From positions 1-64,000 of the forward strand of contig JADDIW010000128.1 of NCBI GenBank assembly GCA_018136815.1: 64,000 nucleotides of DNA. Direction: 5' to 3'. The DNA is from Isochrysis galbana. Lineage: Eukaryota; Haptophyta; Isochrysidales; Isochrysidaceae. The notes beneath the pieces were generated by a model that was not told where the DNA came from, made no database searches, and saw nothing but the letters and a program-made list of their open reading frames with translations. A program made the position numbers and the translations under genes. Positions 23,701 through 35,900 of the stretch are shown piece by piece. Numbering within the stretch: position 1 is the stretch's first letter; each line of letters opens with the position of its first letter.

Positions 23701-24453
23701 GCTCCGTGATGAGGATTCCTTCATGGTCATGGCCACGTACGTGGACGACATGCCGTGGGGCTCCAATGACATGAAGCTCGTGCGCAAGGTGTTTGAGGCC
23801 ATGGAGAAGGATGGCTTTAAGCTCACTTGGCATGAAGGTCTCGATGAAGTACTTGGAGCCCAACTCAAGGAAGTGAGTGATGGAATCATTCTTCACCAAG
23901 GAGACTACATCAACAAGTTGGTGGGCGCGCACCTCGAAGAGATGACCAAGTACGAGGACACGCTGCGCAACACCGTCGACACGCCATGCAACTCGTACCT
24001 CGGCAAGGACGTCATCGAGGCGCAAGACGAGAAAGAGCGGATCAAGGCGGAGCTCGATCCCAAGTTTGGCACCAAGTACCGCGGCCTCGTCGGTAGTCTC
24101 CTCTACGCCGCCGTGGTGAGCAACCCCGACATCTCGTACACGGTGGGCCAACTTTGCCGCGCGATGTCGTTCCCCACCGTGAACCTTTGGCACGCGGCGC
24201 TGCATTGCCTTCTCTACCTCAAGAACCGTGGCACCATGGGCCTCAAGTACTACAAGAACAATGGCGATAGCCCTATCATCGGCCTCTTTCGTCAAGGTGA
24301 AGGCATGGTACGCGGCATGGTCGACGCATCGTGGGACGTAGTACGTTCGACGAGCGGCTGGCTCATCTTCATCAATGGCAGCCTCGTCGATTGGGGCAGC
24401 AAGCGCCAAAACAGCATCTCCTTGTCGGCCAACGAAGCGGAAACGATGGCGGC
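17723..24453 (+). mobile_element. Ty1/Copia LTR retrotransposon (outer copy)
   Basis: 5' LTR at 17723-17968 (begins TGAGAAG, ends CACTCA), primer binding site TGGTACCCCCGCCGAG at 17971, then a long gag-pol frame from 17999. Parts in order: gag, a CCHC-like knuckle (CSHCDRMHTGIC), protease with DSGA, integrase, reverse transcriptase with YVDDM, RNase H. The integrase-before-RT order marks the Copia family. A second Copia element is inserted into it (20973-23205), and its right end runs into rearranged family DNA instead of its own 3' LTR. It is broken, with about two large interruptions, and young, since duplicated stretches differ by only a few bases per kilobase. Confidence 0.9.
20973..23205 (+). 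mobile_element. nested Ty1/Copia element with its own LTR pair
   Basis: LTRs at 20973-21194 and 22984-23205, 222 bp each and apparently identical. The 5-bp target duplication GCGCA is seen at 20968-20972 and 23206-23210. A primer binding site follows the 5' LTR and a G-rich polypurine tract (about 22972-22983) precedes the 3' LTR. The inside holds only the back part of pol (reverse transcriptase and RNase H), so it is a shortened, non-autonomous copy. Identical LTRs put the insertion as very recent. Confidence 0.88.
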
Positions 24454-25694
24454 CGCGATGCGGCTTGAGCGGCGTGGTGCGGTGTCCTCCTTGCCATCTT
24501 CCGACTCGAATGGCCCGCGTTGCACTTCGCCACTTGGCGTAAGCGTATCGTTATCCTCCTCATCGGACTCGATGATGCGGCGGTGACGTTGAGGAGCTCG
24601 GATAGGCGACGTGGTGTCGGAGGCATTGTCGCTATTGTCCTCTTCCACCTCCGTGATGGGGCCCGAGTAGGAATGCTCCGAGGGCGTGTAGTCCGGATCC
24701 TCGTGGTCCTCCGGGATGCCAAACGCGTAGATTGAGCCATGCATCTTGCCGTATTGGTCGGTCTTGTCAATGGGGATCTCACCCCCCCTCGTGGTTTTCC
24801 ACGGGAACTCGGACTCCATGAAGGTGGCGTGCACACCGCTCACAAACACCTTGCCCGTCTCGAGCGACATGAAGATGTTGCCCGTGTGGTAGCGTGCCGG
24901 GCCCAAGTAGATGCACTCTTGTGCTTGCTCCGACAAGTTGTTGTCGCGGTACGCCTTGGGCTTCTGCACGATGGCCTTGCAACCGAACACCTTGAGCATG
25001 CTCAGGTTGACCGTGTGGCGGATGCCGGCACGCACTAGAGGAGGAGCAGTGTCTTTGGCGCCGGGGATGCGGTTGATGATCACCATCGCGGGATAGAGCG
25101 CAAACTCCCAATACTCTTGGGGGGCATTGCACCCCAGGAGCAATGGACGCATGGTGCGCTCGAGCAACTTGACCGCGATTTCCGCAGGGTTGCCCCACGG
25201 CTCGTACGGGTTGCTCTCTTGCTTGCGGATCAAGTTGCTATCGCAAATCTCTTGCACCTTGTCGCTCTTGAGCACGGGCTCATTGTCCGAGTGCAAGCGC
25301 TTCACGATGAAGAACCCTTGCGTGTCCGCCAAGAAGCCGGATCAAGGCGGAGCTCGATCCCAAGTTTGGCACCAAGTACCGCGGCCTCGTCGGTAGTCTC
25401 CTCTACGCCGCCGTGGTGAGCAACCCCGACATCTCGTACACGGTGCTCTTTGTCTCTCGGCGGGGGTACCAGATGAGTGGCGAAAGCTTTCTTGTTACTT
25501 GTTTCTTAGGGGTCTCTACCCTTGCACGGTCCGATGTCCGTTCAAACGACTCAACCACGTTCAAACGACTCAACCGCCGTAACCGACTCAACCGCCGATC
25601 ACGTAACCGACACAAAAACAAAACCCCAACAAGAACAAATGTTTTGCACACCACTTAGCCATAGCTAGGCCTTGTGTTCACGACACACATGAAG
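24454..25694 (-). mobile_element. Ty1/Copia fragments, inverted and rearranged (right flank)
   Basis: Integrase-region DNA in minus orientation (24454-25332), a short plus-oriented reverse-transcriptase piece (about 25338-25444), then primer binding site and LTR in minus orientation (LTR about 25474-25694). A broken, young fossil of the same family. Confidence 0.8.
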
Positions 25695-26060
25695 TTGGGT
25701 AAAGAAACAGGGCAGTAGAAAGTGGGTGGATGAATGTGAAGGTGAACACTCAAGTGGCCACCTTTCCACACAAAGAGAGAAACCCGCGCTCGCGAGTAGC
25801 TGCCCCGGCGAAAGGGAGGAGCTGCGGGGCAGAGGTCTCCAGTATAATGGTAGTATACTGGAGTGTAAAAGAGAAGCACGCGAGGGTCGGATTCGAACCC
25901 CCGCCCTCTGCTTTTGTGTGGCGCACATATATACCACTGGTCTATAGTGCGCCACAAGCGCTTGTCTCTTCGTTTTCCTTATTGCGAGAAAAGCTAAAAA
26001 AAAACCGTTTAACCGCCCTAGAGAGCAGCCGGCCCAACTTTCAGCGCGTGTCAAGCCTTA
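25695..26060. ncRNA. SINE-like repeat with tRNA-like promoter boxes
   Basis: On the minus strand, 25880-25955 contains an A-box-like TAGACCAGTGGTATA and an exact B-box GGTTCGAATCC about 35 bases apart, inside a tRNA-sized stretch. The stem GTGGCGCAC...GTGCGCCAC (25917-25955) is perfect. On the plus strand, 25826-25912 also looks tRNA-like: GCAGAGG pairs with CCTCTGC, and an AGTATAATGGTAGTATA segment resembles a D-arm. The T-stem pairs poorly in both, so a working tRNA is unlikely. The next 90 bp (25732-25817) recur at 12.4 kb. An A-run boundary lies at 25996-26004. Confidence 0.45.
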
Positions 26061-26137
26061 GGAAAGCTGAATGCGGTGAAAGGACACACTCCATTCATAA
26101 ACTCGGTCGCACAAACACGTTCGCAAGCACTACAGGC

Positions 26138-26962
26138 TCAAACGGTGGTTGAAACGCACCGCAACTTGATGCGCAACCATTTCGGGTCCTTAGACCCCTC
26201 ATCGGCGTCTGGCTTCACCCACTCGATAGCGCCTTCGCCCCACTTGGCGCGGATAATTAAAGGAGGTACCGCACGGGCCGCCTTCACGAGTTTCCTTACG
26301 TCAACGTCTAGCACTTCATCCTTGTCTGCAACGCACGGCTTTGGTAAAATGCCACTTTGACTGCCATTCTTCGGAGGCCGAGGGCACCGCTCGCCGCCAC
26401 GCCTCCAGTCGCGACATGGGACGGCGCGTACGCGGTGCACACGGTTTACAGTAGCGATGGTCCCGTCGGGTTGGTAGACTTCTTGTTGGCGCTCGATTTG
26501 GCGAATCACCTGCAGGGTGGGCGCAAGAGGCTAGGCAATTGAGCAAGGCTTGTGGAGCAAGCCGCTGTTGTTTGCTAACGAGGGCCTGGAAAGACGGCAG
26601 CTAAGTTTGAGCGCCATACTATTAGCTCACCTTGTCGATAATCCCCAAGCAGTCCTTGCGCTCCTTTTCGGCCTCCCTTGCCGCCGCCCTCTCTGCTGCT
26701 CTTGCAGCCTGCGCATCGGCCCGTGCTGCATGCGCATCGGCCCGCTGAGTAGCTGTCTTCTGCTTGACCTTTTCCTCGGCGGACTTCTTCTTTGTTTGAA
26801 GATTTTCCTTTGCAAAGCGCTCCCTCGCCGCCGCCTCGGCAGCTTGGCGAGCTGCGGCCTGGCGCTGAGCCGCCGCCTCTTTCACGGCCATTGCCTGAGC
26901 CAAGAAGATCTGGCGTTCCCTCTCAAGGTCGTCCGCCGATTTCTTCCCTTTGCCCTGCGGGG
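26138..26962 (-). CDS. exon block: C-terminal exons of the large minus gene
   Basis: Exon from about 26960 (GKGKKSADDLERERQIF...) to the donor AAG|GTGAGC at about 26636, a Lys/Glu/Ala helix. Then a short exon at about 26465-26523 (VIRQIERQQEVYQPDGTIAT) and a last exon at about 26138-26330 (KDEVLDVDVRKLVKAARAVP, then PPLIIRAKWGEGAIEWVKP) with the stop near 26138. The last exon looks folded and well mixed but matches no family I recognise. Confidence 0.6.
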
Positions 26963-29900
26963 TGGGTAACAAAGTAGAGTGAGCTAATAATGCAGTAGCG
27001 GCATGGATGTTCGCGACTGCAGGGAAAGCTCGGCGGTGTCCGCGGTGCATGCGTTCATGCAGCTGCGGCCTCACGCGGCGACGCGTACCTGCTTCGGCGC
27101 CGCCGAAGGAGCATTGTCATTTGCCTTCTTCTTAGAGGATTTCTTCTTTTTCTTAGCCCCAGCGGCGCTCCCAACCACAGCTGACACTCCTGCATTAGAG
27201 AAGGGCGTTTCCGCAGCTGCGTGCTGGGGAGTGGGCTGTCCGGGCGTGCAAGCAGCAGGAACGTTCCCATAGCCACCCATATTCGCTTGATGCGACGCCA
27301 ACAGCTCACGACCGGCTGGAGCTTGCTGAAGAAATGTATTGAGCACACTCTCTTGCTTATCGTGCGGCATACTGTCCATGACGTCGCGCAGGTCAGGGCG
27401 TATGGAAAACATGAGCTCTCTAGCCATCTGGCTTAGCGTGGAGCCCGGAGCCGCGACTATGCTCGGTATGGTTGCAGCGACATGAGCCGGAGGGCCAGCG
27501 CGCATCCGCTGTGGTTGCGCTTTCGCCTTTCGCTGCGCTTCCGCCCTCCTCCTCGCCTCGGCGGAGCGGTGCTCAGCCTCCAAGCGTTGTTGTTGTTGCA
27601 TCACCTGTTGTTGTTGCCGTTGCTGAACGATATTCAGTTGGCGCTGCTGCCACGCATCTCCACCAGAGCCCACACGTTCATTCCCGAGGGGATTGCCAAT
27701 TGCGTCCTGTTCACCGCCGCTGCAATACCGAGTCATGACCTCGCCAAAGACGCCGTCGTGGCCCTGATAATGTACCGCCCTGCCTTGCGATGCATTCATC
27801 GGAAGCCCTGCGCTGTGAATGTCCAAAGACATCCCGCCGTGAGACGCTCCATCCGACAGGGCTCGTCCGCCACCACCATAGCTGCCCAAATCGCTATGGA
27901 AACCGCCACCATAGCCGCCCAAGCCGGAACCGCCATAGAGCGCAGCGCGCTGCCTCTGAGCGTCGTACTGACGATGAGCCTCAGCCGCTTGGCGCTGCTG
28001 CGCGGCCTGACGCTGCGCCTCGAGCGCGGCCTGGCGATGCGCCTCGAGCGCGGCCTGGCGATGTACTTCCAGTTGCCGTGTTTCGGCGGCGGCCGCCTGT
28101 CGCTGCTGCGCCTCGCGGTGCCGCTGTTGCAGCATGGCTGCCTCTTCGTAGGATTGCACGCACGAGAAGGGGACTGAGTTGCCCATCGATCCCGATCGCT
28201 GTTGCTCGAGCATCCGCATCTGTTGTTGTCTGCGCTGCTCCATCAAGAGTCTGCGCTGCTGCTCGGCAACGGCCGCTCCACCACTCACCGCGGCGGCGCC
28301 GCTCAGGTTTTGCAGACACGTTGCCTTTTGGGTTTCGCTCAATATCGCTGATGGCGCACTTCCGGCAACGTCAAATCGGGGTCGCCCAAAGGTGAACGCG
28401 TCTGTAGATGCGTGCTGCACGTCGACAGGCCTACCATATTCCGAGGCGGCAGCAACCACATCAGGAAGCAACGTTTGGCCATACCCATCACCGGCATGCA
28501 TGTCGGGACTGCCTGCAAAGCTCTCGAAGTTTGCGGAGCGCATGCTCAACTGCTGCCTCATTGCGGCTGCAGACTCCTGCAGTTCGTCGAGCGTTGGCAA
28601 AGCGCTCGTGTGGTGGCGCATCGTTTGCGGGCGAGGCATTGGTTGTGAGGAGCGCGCTTGCGCGACACGTGGCTGCGCATGCGAGATGCTTCCGGAGGAC
28701 CGGCGCCCTCCCGTCTTTGCTGAGCTTGAGCCCTGTCGCATCTGCAAGCCAGCGTCCCTGGTGCGAGCCTCAGCTGCCGCCTCCCGAGCACGACGGTTAG
28801 CTAGGGCGTTGGCTGCCGCAACACGTTGCGCCTCTGCCTGCCGGATGCGGGCTGCCTCGGCGGCGGCAGCACGTCGCTCGAGGGTGGTGACCAAGGTTTC
28901 TACAATAGATGCAATTTCCTAAAAGGAGCGGCCGACGCACGATCGTGACCAGCTAGTATGCCGCTGCCCCGCGAGCGGCCACAAGCACCGGGCACCGAGC
29001 TAAGATGGAGCTATGTCATATGACAACCGCATCGCCCCACACCGAGATTGCACTACTGGGAAGGCCGAAGCAACTAGCAGCGCAGCAAGGACAAACCTGT
29101 TGTTCTGCCGCCAGCTTTCGTAGGTTAGCCTCATGCGCAGCTTCGAATGTGAGCATGGCCAACGTTGCATCTAGTGACGAGAGATCATCGAGTGTCTTCC
29201 AAGACTTCAAGGATAGTGGTTCTTCGGAATCTGTGGCTGCTGCCCGCGGGACTGGAACCTACACGGTGTAGGGGAAGTGTAAAACGACGAGATTGTGCCT
29301 ATCTCGTCGGCATCCATCAAGATGCTTGGCCGCGGTGGGGCGGTTGGGAATGCACGCACCTTTACTGACAAGGTAGCTCCGGGCGAAGCACCCTCGGGAA
29401 TCATCACCGTAGCTTGACCGTTGCCTTGGAGTTGTAGTTGCATCACACTGCCCGGCTGGGCGTCATGAGGTATGCGCACGGCGATGATAACCTCCTGAGA
29501 AGAAAGGGTTTCGACGGTAGGAGCGTGTGCCTGCTGGGTGGACGCACACGCAGTGCAGGCAAATGCAGAGCGGCAGAGCGCCGCAAGTGCGAAAGTTGCC
29601 CATGGCGCGACACGTGGACATTGAGGCACCTGCGGCGCTGGCTCAACCAAGTACTCCACAAAGCCTCCCTCTCCAACACGCCGCTCGAGGAAGCGCAACC
29701 CTGAGTTCTCTGTCGCGCCGGCATTTGCACCGCCCCCACGGCCAACGCCGTGCAATTTTTGCAGACGCCGCACAGCTGCAGACTGGGTGTCTAACAGCAA
29801 CGCCTGCAGTGCCACGCGCAAAGTAGTAAGCGAAAGACGGTACGGGTAGATAGGAGTGCTAGGGCTATTGGGCAGCGGCACGCACCTCTTCTAGTGCACC

Positions 29901-32900
29901 AAGGAGCACTGCTAGTTGTGCACTAGACCGCGTTTGTCTTGCACGCAGCCTCCAACGTTTGGCTGTCCGCGCCATGACGGCGATTGCCTCCGCAGTGGAC
30001 CCTCCTGCCAACTGCCGCTCGACGCAACGCTCACAGAACCAATCTCCGTCGGGAACGCTCTCCAAGGGCACCGCGAGGCAGCGCTGGTGGTAAGCACCGT
30101 CGCATCCAGGAGAATCACAAAGCAGAAGCGCGCCTAGACTGGTTGATTCGTGTGCATACCCGCAGACCGCACATGTCTCGTCGCCATCTGATTCCTCCTC
30201 GTCCATATCTCTGCGTAGAAAGCAGGAACCGAAAGGTGTGTCAGCTAGCGCCTTGCCGATGGAGCCATAGTGAGGCCTCTCAAGACGCGTTTGGCTGGTC
30301 CCGCTACGTCATGGATGCTTTGCATTCGCAAGTAGGGCTGCGCGCCCTCACACTGAAGAGACGAGTTGATCTGCTCTAGCGCGCACGGCGAAAGGGGGGG
30401 GGGGGGGGGGCTACCCATCTGGGCCGATTGTAGCACTCAAATCGATGTGTTGCAGGATGCCCGCCTCTTCACTCGCAGGCAGCCACTCGTCGACCCCAAC
30501 GCGGCCTTCGCTGAAGTGCACCAGCACCTGTAGTGCGCATAAAGAACGGGCCGGGTGTGTTGGTACCAAGCCATATGCTGGCAACGATGGCAGCACGGCC
30601 TCACGATAGAGCCGCGCCAAAGGGATGTGTGTAACGCGAAGCGTATAACGTCTACTGGGCTTGGTCTCCGACTTGGTTTGGCGTCATGGGCACCTGAATT
30701 TCACTGGCGCTGCCGCAGCCAATTGAGTCGACGATTCCCTGCCTCCAGTCAGCGGCTAGAACCGACTCATCGCCCTCCTCCCCCTCATCTGCCGCCTCAC
30801 GTGCGCGTAGAGCGCCGCCCACTCGGTAGGGAAGGCCGGCCGTCGCGGCACAGCTGTTCGAGCATGCCTCGCACCACCAATTCTCGCCCGGCGGGAGGCG
30901 AAGCATTGGTCGTGGAAGGCAATAGAAATGGAAGCCGCGGTCGCACCTGGAAGCATGGGGAGCGGGGTATTTCTTTACAATGCCTTGTAATCTTGCTCCT
31001 CGAAGGGAAAGGGCTTATGTTGACGAGGCGGAGAGGCCGTGGCATAAAAGACGGCAGAAAAAGCCGCGTCTCTGCGTGCAACTCGCTTTGCTGGCTCACA
31101 GAACTTCCACGGCTCACCCGTCGCAGAGAAGCATTTTGGGGTTGTCCTCTTGTCCTGAGCAAATTTGACAGCGGATGTCATCGTCGTCGCTCTCAAGTGG
31201 CTCTTCCACCCCGTCCACAACCCGAAGGCGGCGGTCGAACTCGTCGTCGGAATCAGCGTCGACGACGGCCTTGCCTCGAGACACCCTTCTAGGTCGAGTC
31301 GTTGCTGCTGAGCTACGCGGCGCCGGCCCGCCATTCACCGTGGCAGCGCCATCGGTCGCCTTCTCGGCAGCCCTCTCACTCTTGGCGCTGCTCTTCCCCT
31401 TGCGCCCACCGCGGCCTCTGCCGCGGCCTTTGCTAGCACGAGCAGGTTTGGCAGCTGCAGCAGCACGGGCCTTAGATGCGGTCGCGCCTGCAGCCGCCGG
31501 GGCCTTATCAGAAGCCGCCATGGAGCCGGCGCGTGATTTGGATGTTGAAGGTGAGTCTGAAAGGGCTGCCAGTTCTCGGGGAATTTTTTGGCGCACCGGT
31601 CGCGATGGAGGCTGGTCACCGTCGGCGGCGTCCTCGTTATCGCCGTGGGGCCGCTTCAGCCCGCCAACCCGGTCAGCTAAAACTCCGTGCTGTGTAGATG
31701 CGGATTCGGACTCCTGGACGTCGTCGGCGCCTTCGTCGCGAGCGCGTTTCCGCGAGCCGCCTCGGTCGACAGGCCTTCCCACTGGCGCAGATGTACTCTC
31801 ATCCCGGTTACGAAGCTCGGGCTCCGTTACGTCACTGCATCTCTCCGCGTGCACCGCATCCTCGCGGACCTCAGCTTCTGTCACGTCACTCTTGGCGTCG
31901 ATATCCACTGCTGCCGAGGCCGAGGTGGTGCTCAGACCGTCGGCGACCTCAGTCATCGACGCAGCATCTTGCGGAGACCTAGAACTGTGAGCCCCCTCCG
32001 CTGCCGCCGCAGCCTCGCCCATCTCGACGTCATGGTCGGCGAGCGCTGCCGTGGTTGCTCCAACTCCCGCCACCACCGGCGCCATGGCATGTGCCACCGT
32101 GGCATCAGCTGCGCCCATAAGCAATGAGCGGCTTTCCGTAGTCTTCGAACGCACAGCGGCCGCTTGACATATGCTGTCGAATCGAGCAGATGCACCGACG
32201 GTCAGTGAGGCTCGCACCCAAAGCCGTACGTCGTCCACACTCGCAGCGTCGTTCCTCACAATCGGATAAGTGCGCAAGCACAGCCGTATGCGGAGCGCAT
32301 GAAGCGCGGCGGGGGCCTGCGCGGCGCGCAGTGCAGCATCCATCTCGGCGCTCACGATGCCATCCAAGGCTCCGGGGGGTGCCGGCACGGAGGGTAGACC
32401 GGCGGAAGCTCGCATCTTGCGCGCACAAGCAACAGCCGCCTCCAGCGGCGATGCAAAGACACCAAGCTTTTGGCCCTCGTAGACCGCGCCCCATTGTTGA
32501 GTTTGAGGGTACTGTAGTACGCCAGGGGGGGAGAGGTCGGGCGTGGGGGTGGGGGTGGGAGGGGGGGCATCGCAAAGCGTGAGCGCGCCAGCCGAACACC
32601 ACGCTATGTGCGAGCAACGTACAAATCGTTGTGAAAGCTGTTCCCAATGGCCGGCGCACCTGATACACTCCCTTGTAGCCCGACGCGGCACGATTTGAGA
32701 GCAAAAGTTCGAACCTCTCACCGTTGGAGTAGGCGATCTCGTGCGGCGCATTCGCCACAGCAGCCGCCGCGACCGCGGCGGCAACGGCCAGTCGCTCGGC
32801 GCCGCGCGTCCGCCGAGACGAGCGCTCAACAGCGGATGTCTCCGACGCGTTGGTGGGCGTCGTTGGCCTGGAGCCAAGGGATTTGGTAGGCGTAGCAGAC

Positions 32901-35900
32901 CGTGCGCGGGGAGGAGGGCGGCCACCGGCCTCGACGGGCAAGTTCACTGCAGATGCCTTGCCAGCTTCTCGCGCAGCGGCTACAGCCTCCGCCTTCGCGG
33001 CGTCTGCCGCAGCACGTTCAGCGGCTTGTTGCGCAGCAGTGAGCGGGACCCGCCGCCATTCGGATTGAAACAGGACGCTGTGCACATTCTGTGGGGATGC
33101 AGTTGTTCGCGATGTCAGACTACAACCGGGTGAAACGGGCTGCCGGACAATGGATCACGGCCATGCTGGGAAGGAGGGTGTGGCAACTCGTAGTGGTCTG
33201 CCGCGCCTTCGCGGGAGGCGAGGGGCCTCCTCGAAGCTATGCGGCTGTCTACACGCTCACACGTACGATAGCGAAGACATAAACCCTAGCCGACGAATGC
33301 AATAGCATACCTGCTCAAACTCCAGAGCGTATCCGCAGATCTCGCGCACGGCGCGCAGCTGGGTTTCGGCCTCACTCTGTGATGCCAATTGTGGTCGTGC
33401 TTCGACTATGGCCCCCTTTCCGCTTGCAACGCCAGGAGATTGCTCGGGCTCGGAAACACCTGCGCACGCGGCGTTCACGACGGACGCACGCCACGCCTCG
33501 CGCTCCTTCTCCCAAGCCTCCGTCAAGTAGGGACGTGCCACCGCTGCCTCAAGAGCGAGCAATCGGAGCGCCTACGGATCGCCGGGCAGGGCGAGGGAAG
33601 GGCGCTCAGTTTTGGTCAATACCAGCGAGCCGTGGAAGCGACATGTGCGTGACCTTTGCGCGATGAATGAACGTCGCTTAAATATCCACCGTGCACACGC
33701 AAGATAATCGGAGCACGCCGTGGGGGACAATGGATGCGCTGTTGCTCTCGCCAAAGCTCTTTTGCTGACCTGTCTCTGGATCGGTGATGGGCGCGGCCGT
33801 CCGTCGCCTCCCACCCAACAACCGCCCACATGCTCGGCGAAATCGTTTGGTGCCCCACGAATGCGTTTCCCACATTCGGGGCATTGGTGAGAGACGCCCT
33901 TCAACAGATCCTTCGGCGGGGCCGCCGGCCAAAGTTGACGTGCACTACATGGAGGGCGGCGTTGTGGCCCAAGAATGACTGCGCTCTTTGGTGCGGGCAC
34001 TTTCAGAGTCGGGTGGCGACTGATGTGTTGCTGAATCGCCACCTGACAATCGAAGAGGGGCGCCCAAGAATGACACGCTCAAAACAGGTGTAAGCCAAAG
34101 CCGCGAACCACTCACCCGAATGCCAACAAATGAGCCTCAGCGCCCGCACTCTCACAATACAGTGCGGGGGCGGCGCATACAATGAGTGCTCTCTCGCGCT
34201 TGCCTCGTGGATCGAGCTCTGCTTTGAGGTCACGCAACTCGTTAGCGTTATTGAACGACGCGAATGATGCTTCCGCCGCCTTCTCTTCAGTAGACGCTAG
34301 CGCGTCCTCAACGTTACCGCTGTCGGGTGCGTGTTCTGGCATTTCCGACGAGGCACCAACAGCCGTCTTTCCCAAGGCTGCTTCAGGCGGCGCAGTGCAT
34401 GCGTTCTCCCTCCCAACAAAGCTCTCTTGTAGAATATCGGTGGTCGGCACTGCTGCAAGGTTAGCACCAGCCAACACATCTCCCCTCGAGTCAGCTCCGT
34501 CCGACACAGCGGTCGGGAGGGAGTCCATCGGGTGTACGTCGGAAGGCTTGGTCTTCGGCCCGCTCGGCCGCGCCGCCTCGCCGCAATCGCTCCGCCTCAC
34601 ACCAGGTGATGTAACGACGACGGCGGGTTCAGCTGTCGACAAGCTTCCTTGAATTTCGCGCATGCCAGCATCCGATGAGCGAGCGTCATGCCCCGCGCTT
34701 GAGCCTGACGTAGTCGCGTCTGTCACCATCGTGTCGGTGTTTCGGTTGTCCGGCTCACGAAGAGCGTCGGCGTTGCCGGAAGCAACGCCGTCTTGTACGT
34801 GATGTGTGTCGTCAAGATGCAGAGCACCAACGTTGCTATCCACTTCCATAGCCGTGTCATCGGCACCAGACTGAGTAATCTGGCCAACAATGTCGGCAGC
34901 CTCCGCTGCCTTGGTCTTCGTGCAGTGTATGTCCGATCGAGCGGCCAGAGAAGAAATGGAGCGCTCGGCCACTTCGATTATCCTTTGTATTGCTCTCGTG
35001 GGCTCGGGAGGCCATGCTGGCAAAGGGGAAGTTGCTCTTCGTCGTTGCGCCACTGCGGCAGCCTTGCAGATGGGATTGAAGCTCACAGACGCGACGGACC
35101 AAACGTCGTGTGAAGCCTCCGCATTCGGCTCCGATGCCTTAGATGATTCGACATGGTTTCCTTTCTCTGTGGAAGCTACTATGTTGCGCACGCAAACTGA
35201 GCTTGTCTCATCAGCTTGGTCGGACGGCAAAAGCGACGCAAGCCCTCCGGCGGTAGCCCGCTCGCGAGAAGACGGCGCTGCAGGCGGACTCGAGGGCACT
35301 GGAGCGGCCTCAAAAGGAGCCGGTGGTGCTCCCATAGCTGGCGATGCTGTCACCCCAAAAGCCGCAGCCCCGGTGGCGCTAGAGGGCGCGTGTTCAGAGG
35401 GCTCGACCGAGGGTGCAGGTGTATTGGCAGGTGCGGGCGCAGCTTCGGCGGGTGCCGAATCCCTTGCTTTCGACTCCGTTTCCATCATGGGATGGCGCTG
35501 CAAATAGCAGGGACCCTCGGGGGTCTGCCATAGAGTGCGGTGCCACCTGCGGGACGGTAACACGGAGCCACAAAATGAGCAAGAGGCATCGGCCTCACGC
35601 GTCAGGGTCGTCGAGAAAGGAGATCTCGGCCATCCCCCCCTGGGAGGCAAAGGGCAACACGGGCGGCGCGGACAGCGCGCGGCGGACCACACGCATCCCG
35701 AGGGGTGTCGGCAACGAGGAGAGCAGGACGAGCAGGCGCACCGGTCCTTTCCGATGGGTTCGACCTTTGGTAGCGTATGCATAGCCTTGTGCTGCACAAT
35801 GCCTGCCGATGCCGCTGCCTCCCAATCCCAGGGTGATGAGCAAAGGCGGTCCATGCGGGCATCGAGTACACGGCGCACCTGTGCGTAGACGAGAAAGGTT

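Noticed and set aside
25826-25955. A functional tRNA gene
   Set aside because: Pol III boxes are present but the T-stem pairs poorly on both strands and no clear anticodon arm forms. Kept only as tRNA-like repeat.
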